From a virus, in IMG/VR virus record IMGVR_UViG_3300017743_000135, positions 1 to 23,326 of that record: a stretch of DNA of 23,326 bases. One strand, written 5' to 3'. The position numbers were made by a program, and so were the translations under genes. The notes under the pieces were generated by a model. It did not search any database and had not been told where the DNA came from. It saw only the letters and a program-made list of their open reading frames with translations. Shown here in pieces: positions 12,001-18,000 of this stretch; position 1 is the stretch's first letter; each line of letters begins with the position of its first letter.

Positions 12001-15000
12001 TGTCGTATTCATGGACATCCACATTCTGCCACTCCACTCAAGAGGGGTCAGACCCAAATCAGCAATAGTAATAGGTGCAACGTCGTTAAACTTCAGAGAT
12101 CCGCCGTCAAACTTGTAAACAGCAGCATCATGAGTAATATCAGACTGACTGAAGTAGTTGTAAGTGCCAAGTTGTTGCTTGGTTGTATCCTCTACAGGAT
12201 TTGCACTGTTGCCCATTCTCCAAGAGGCAAGCTGATCAGATTGCTGACGGTTGACAGCAAGAATAGTATCACCAGAGTTATCCAGGGCATGAGTAGTTGC
12301 TTGGAAACCAATGTTTGTAGTATCATCAACCTTTGTTTGATGCAGCAGAGTCCCGTCATACTTCATATAAGTGATAACTGAATATCTCTGATTCTGTGCT
12401 TCAGTTACATCAGAAACTAGAGTGTAGTTACCCCACTGATCATATGAGATACCTGCATGATGCATTCCCAGGAAATCACCAGCGGTAGTAACAGTCTTAC
12501 TCCAGTCCCACTCAGTTTGTGCAGTGGAAAGTAGGAACTTGTTGATCTGGATCTTATCATACTTAGATGCTGCAGAGTTGAAGATATCCCAAGCAACAAT
12601 AATTGCACCATAGTCATCCATGACCATTGTTGGGTTGACAACACGTCCACCCACCGTAGGAATCTGCTTGATCCAATCCATCTCAAGGTTTGCACCATCG
12701 TAGAAGAATTCACCGAAGATCAAGTCATCATTTTGATCATTAACACCAATAAAGAAGAATCTATCATCGGAGATCATCATGATCTGATGCATTTTCTCAG
12801 AATCATCCTGAGATGCAACCTTACGCTTCTCAACCAGATCGCCTTCAATACCACACTGGATGATCCACATGTCATCGGGATCAACAGAGTTAGTATCGGT
12901 ATAACCGCAAAGGTAGATACGTTGCTCCTGATCAAGAGCGATAGAAGTTACAAAGTCTCTTCTGGTGCTACCAGAGATACCAGCAATTGCTCTCTGCCAC
13001 TGCAGGATACCGTCAGGATCGTTTGCATTGTTGAATCCAGACTCATAAAGTCCTAACCAGATGTCTGGGTTGTACGTGTCGTTGTCAGGATTCTTTGTTT
13101 GGCCTGTAACATATATGAGGTCGTTTTCTGGAGCAGCATTGACCACCATCTTGAGGAATTCAGCCCTCTTCTGGTTGGCATTGGTAGGAATGAGAGTTCT
13201 CTCCCAGATCTTCTGACCCAAGTCGTCAAACTTGGCAAGGAACGCAGACTCATCTCCATCTGTCTCGGTAATCTTACCGCAGATATAGGTATTGCGTTGT
13301 GAGGTTACCTTGATATCATTAACATTAATGATACCATCTGCTTCCATGTATTCGGTCAACCAATAGCGAGTTTTCTTAAACTGCTGTGGATGGGAAACAC
13401 GGATTTGTGGAGGATTCTCAGGATCATAACCATTACCAGAGTTGATAATGTTGACACTGCTGATCTGACCAGTATTTTGTAGGACAATCTCTAGTTGACC
13501 ATCCTGACCAGCAGATGTGATCAATTCAAACGTAGGAGGAATATCTTCGTTGTAACCAACACCACCCTGAGTTACATTGATACGCTCAATGCCAGACACA
13601 ACCTTAACTTTGAAGTTTTTGTTGGTGTTATCAATAACAGGGGATGAGTTAAGAATCAACTCATCTTGCTGACGCAAGTCGTGATTAGCTGATGTATTAA
13701 TCACACCATATGGACGATCACCAATGATCTCCTTACTGTATGATTGGATGCTTTGACCCTTAACAGATTCGATGAATGCCGAAGCACCGAAACCACCAGT
13801 ATCTCCATCGTCAAAGAAGATGGTATCATTAACCTGATAGGAAACACCAGGGTTTTCAATAACGAAACCGTCGATCTGAGCATCTTCAAACTGAGTAGTT
13901 GTCTCAACTTCGATGTCAACTCTAGACTCTTCAGAAACCTGAGGGAAGTAATCATAGATTTGTAGAGTTGCCTCTTCAGACATCTCTAGGACTTCTTGTT
14001 GCTCATTAGCATCAATGATTCCGTCGTTATTACTGTCCTGGATCTCAAAGATGAGAGGATATCCTTCAATCTCAGTCGTCAGTACATCTGCTTCCTGGTT
14101 AGGTTGACGATCAACATCAATATCAACGTTGACATAAGGATCTCTATATCTTACAACGTCTTGAGGAATGTTTTCCTGGGTTGCACCCTGAGTAAAGTTC
14201 CATGGATCAGGCAGTGAGTTAAACTGAGGACCAAGGATATATGGGAATTCAGCAATACCTGCTTCCGATGCATCAATAGTAATAAAGTATGCATAGGTGC
14301 CATCAGGATACTGAGGTGTCTTACAGAAACGACCGTTATAGTTGTCGAGATCGCCAGACTGGAAGTCATACTCATAGTCAGCAACAAACGATCCAGCAGG
14401 ATATGAGGACAGCTCAGGTCCATCAACACGAGCAGGATTGGGGTTAGTTGCTAAGTCATATACAACGTTATCTTTTAGTTTATATGAAGTGCGAAGTCTT
14501 CTGATTCCGCTATTCTGGTCAGTTGGGTCAATGTAACCGTAGGGACCGTAGATTGGGTTACCATCATACGCCCAACCCAGAATAGGAGAGTGCTCATAGT
14601 TGGATTCAACTTCTTGGAATTGTTGTGTAACTGCATTAAGGAAGACGTTATCGCCAACCACATAGCGGAGTTCTTTAGGATCACTAAGGTGAGCATATTC
14701 ACCACCGAACTGGTTATTACGACCAGTAAAGACGTATCCTCGTGCTCCATCATAATTAGTGGCAAGATCATACTGAAGGTTTTTATTCCACTCAAAAACT
14801 TGTGGAGTAAACTCAGCAAAGTCACCGACAGACTCAAGTCTGACAGTAGTAAGACCTTGGGTATATCCAATACCTCTGTTAGTGATCTCAACACTAAGGA
14901 CTCTACCTTTATCTTCGCCAATAGTGCCAATTACTGCTCGTGCAATAGCACCAAAACCATCACCATTAATGATGATCGTGGGAGCAGTAGTATAACCACT

Positions 15001-18000
15001 ACCAGAGTTAATAATAGCAATAGAAACAATACGACCATTGATAACAATGGGTTGTGCCAAAGCACCTTCACCAGAGTTAACTCGGATACTAGGTAACTCA
15101 GTATATCCACTACCATTGGCAGTGATGCTAACACTCTGAATAGGACCACGGACGTTTGCCTTTGCTAAGGCACCTGTACCACCGCCACCAGTAACTGAGA
15201 CGCTAGGTTGTGAAGTATACCCTGTGCCTGGTTGCTCAACCAGGATTCTGGTGACACGACCACCTGTTACGATAGCTTGTGCAGTTGCTCCGATACCACC
15301 ACCGCCAACGATGGAGACCAGAGGAGATTCTGTGTATCCGCTACCTTGTTCAGTAACGTCAAATGAAGTTAGACTACCATTAACAACAACTTCACCAGTA
15401 GCACCTGTACCGCCACCACCAGTGATTTCCAGAGCAGGTTTGGATCCTGCATCATAGTCCTGACCAGTGTTACTAACTGTGATGCCAGTCAGTGGACCGA
15501 ATCTAACAAAGTCGCCAGACTTATATGCCCAGATAGACACACCATTCACCCAAGCACCAATCGAGGTGTTTGCTGAGATGTCTTGACGCTCGGAAATCGT
15601 TTGGACTAAACGGGGGAAACGGAGCAGCTTGCGCTGGTTACCAGGAATCAGTGCTGATCCTGTGAAAGGACCAACCTTATAGTTGGGTAGACCAGAGGAA
15701 GCAACATAAACATAATCAGCATTGAAGAAGGAGTTTTGGATGTTCGTTGTAAACTCACTAACAACACTGTTAATGGAATTGATATCGGACTTACCTCTGT
15801 TAAGGTCCACAGAGAGAAGAATGTTACCTTCTGGAATAATTTCTGTAGGTGTATTAATCTGATATGTAAACTGCAGTGTATCGATACGGGAAGTAACGGT
15901 AAACGTGCCGTTGAATACAACAGGGTTAGCACCATAAATCGTCACCTGATCAGATACCAGGAGACCATGTGGGTTATCACAAACAACTGTAGCAGTTTGG
16001 TTGTTAACACCACCAGGAGTGACAGTATTAACCTGAATCAGTTTCTTAACGTTGTATAACCAAGAAGATAATCTCTCATCTTCAGATGAAGATCCGAGTT
16101 TAGCAACTTTTAGTTTGTCGCCTTGCAGATAGTAAGATCCAGTATCTTCCAGGATCGTTGTACCTGCTTCTGCAATACCAAGCACTCTGAGTTTACACTC
16201 AGTAGATGTACCCTTATTGACATAGACAAAAATGTCAGAGTATACAATCGTGCCAGGATCCCAATCTTCTACAACACCATTTTGAGATCTGGTGCATTCG
16301 ATAAACTGGTTAAGTGATTTCTCCTTATACTGTGCAGTCTCTACATCGTTAATACGAATGGTGCCGTTTCTTTCTGGCCATCCAATCGTGGAGTCAACGG
16401 TAATAATCTGACCTGTGGTGGTCAGTGGCTCAACTAGAGTAGTCTTATAAGGGATGATGAAACTACCAGATAGCGTCTCTTCTGAGATTGCCAATTCGTA
16501 GATAGTGTCCTTACCTTCAATAATGGTAATGACGTTTTCAATCAGAGCATTTGCTGCCTTGACACTAAGGTCAACAGGATCAGCATACTGAATAAGTTGA
16601 GAATCGATGAGATTTCCAGGATCACCTGAAATCAATTCAGCACGCAGAACAGTATCAACAACCCATGTTGCAGCAGATGGGGAAATGATCTCATCTCTAG
16701 GATAGTAGATCTCCACCTGCTCACCAAACATGATCTTAAACAGATACTGTGTGGAAAGCTCAGTACCTTTACTGATGTAGAAATCAGTAATGCTCTTAAT
16801 TACTTGAATTGGATTGATTGAAGAGTAATCAATCTCAATAGTGGGGAGATATTGTCTTCTAAACTTATCAAAGACTTCTCTGATGAACAAAGAGTCTAGG
16901 TTGATAACTGTAGACGCTGCTGGGTGAGTAGACTGACGCAGTGTTGCTTCACCAGCGTAGATCTCATTATGGAGGTTGTCATATCCAACAGCACCAGATA
17001 CACCACGACTACATCCTAGGAATGCAGAAGGGGAATATCCACTACCTCTTTCAATGATCTCGTAACCAGTCAGTTCATTGAAACCAACAGCAACAGATGC
17101 TCTTGCCGATTTAGGCTCGGCAATGTAAATTTTAGGGGGCTCTGTTTCAGAATATCCACTACCGAAGTTGGTAATGTTGATATCCGTGATCTGACCATTA
17201 AAGATAGTTGCAGCAGCAGTTGCTCCTGTGCCACCAATAGGATCGCCATATGGATCCTTTCTATCGTCAACAATGTACACAGAAGGAGCATCGGTATAAC
17301 CGTTGCCACCTGTTAGCATTTCAATATTGGTGACGTTACCAGATGCAACAGTAACATCGAGAACCTGAGCACCAATAGGTTGAATGATCCTTGCTCTAGG
17401 TGGGGTTGCATACCCTCTACCTCTATTCGTAATAACGATCTCGTAGACTTGACCGTCTTGGTTGATTCTAGAGATTGCCTGAGCGTTGATGCCGCCTTCA
17501 GGTGCAGGATCTAGATAAACAATAGGAGGATTGCTATAGTTCAGTCCAAATTCTTCGACAGCAATACTGTCAATGTTTACACGACCTTCACTATCAATTG
17601 TAGGTTGACCAATTTTACAACCACCAGGATTGGCAAAAGAAATTGCAGGGATAAAATCATATCCACTACCAGAATTCATGATAGTTAGACTATCAACCTG
17701 ACCAGTTACATCATCTACGGTTAGGGCAACCTTTGCCAGTGTACCACCTGTAGGAGCGCCTACAAGAGCGATAGGAGGGTTATATGACGTGTAACCCTGT
17801 CCACCATCAATTAGGTTAATATTCTTGATGCCACTAACCAAAGTTTTGGCAGTCGCACCCACACCTTCACTGTGTTGGACTACAACTTTAGGTGCAAAAT
17901 CTAGTCTATAACCACTACCACCAGTTTTAGGAATTAGGCGGTCAACTTGACCAAAATTATCGACAGAGACAACTGCAGATGCTCCAGATCCAAAATTTGG

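Noticed and set aside
14590-15096. A 168-aa plus-strand frame rich in Ser, Thr and Asn
   Set aside because: It is the reversed shadow of GxGY block B; its low-complexity pattern mirrors the Gly/Ser/Thr codons of the real gene.
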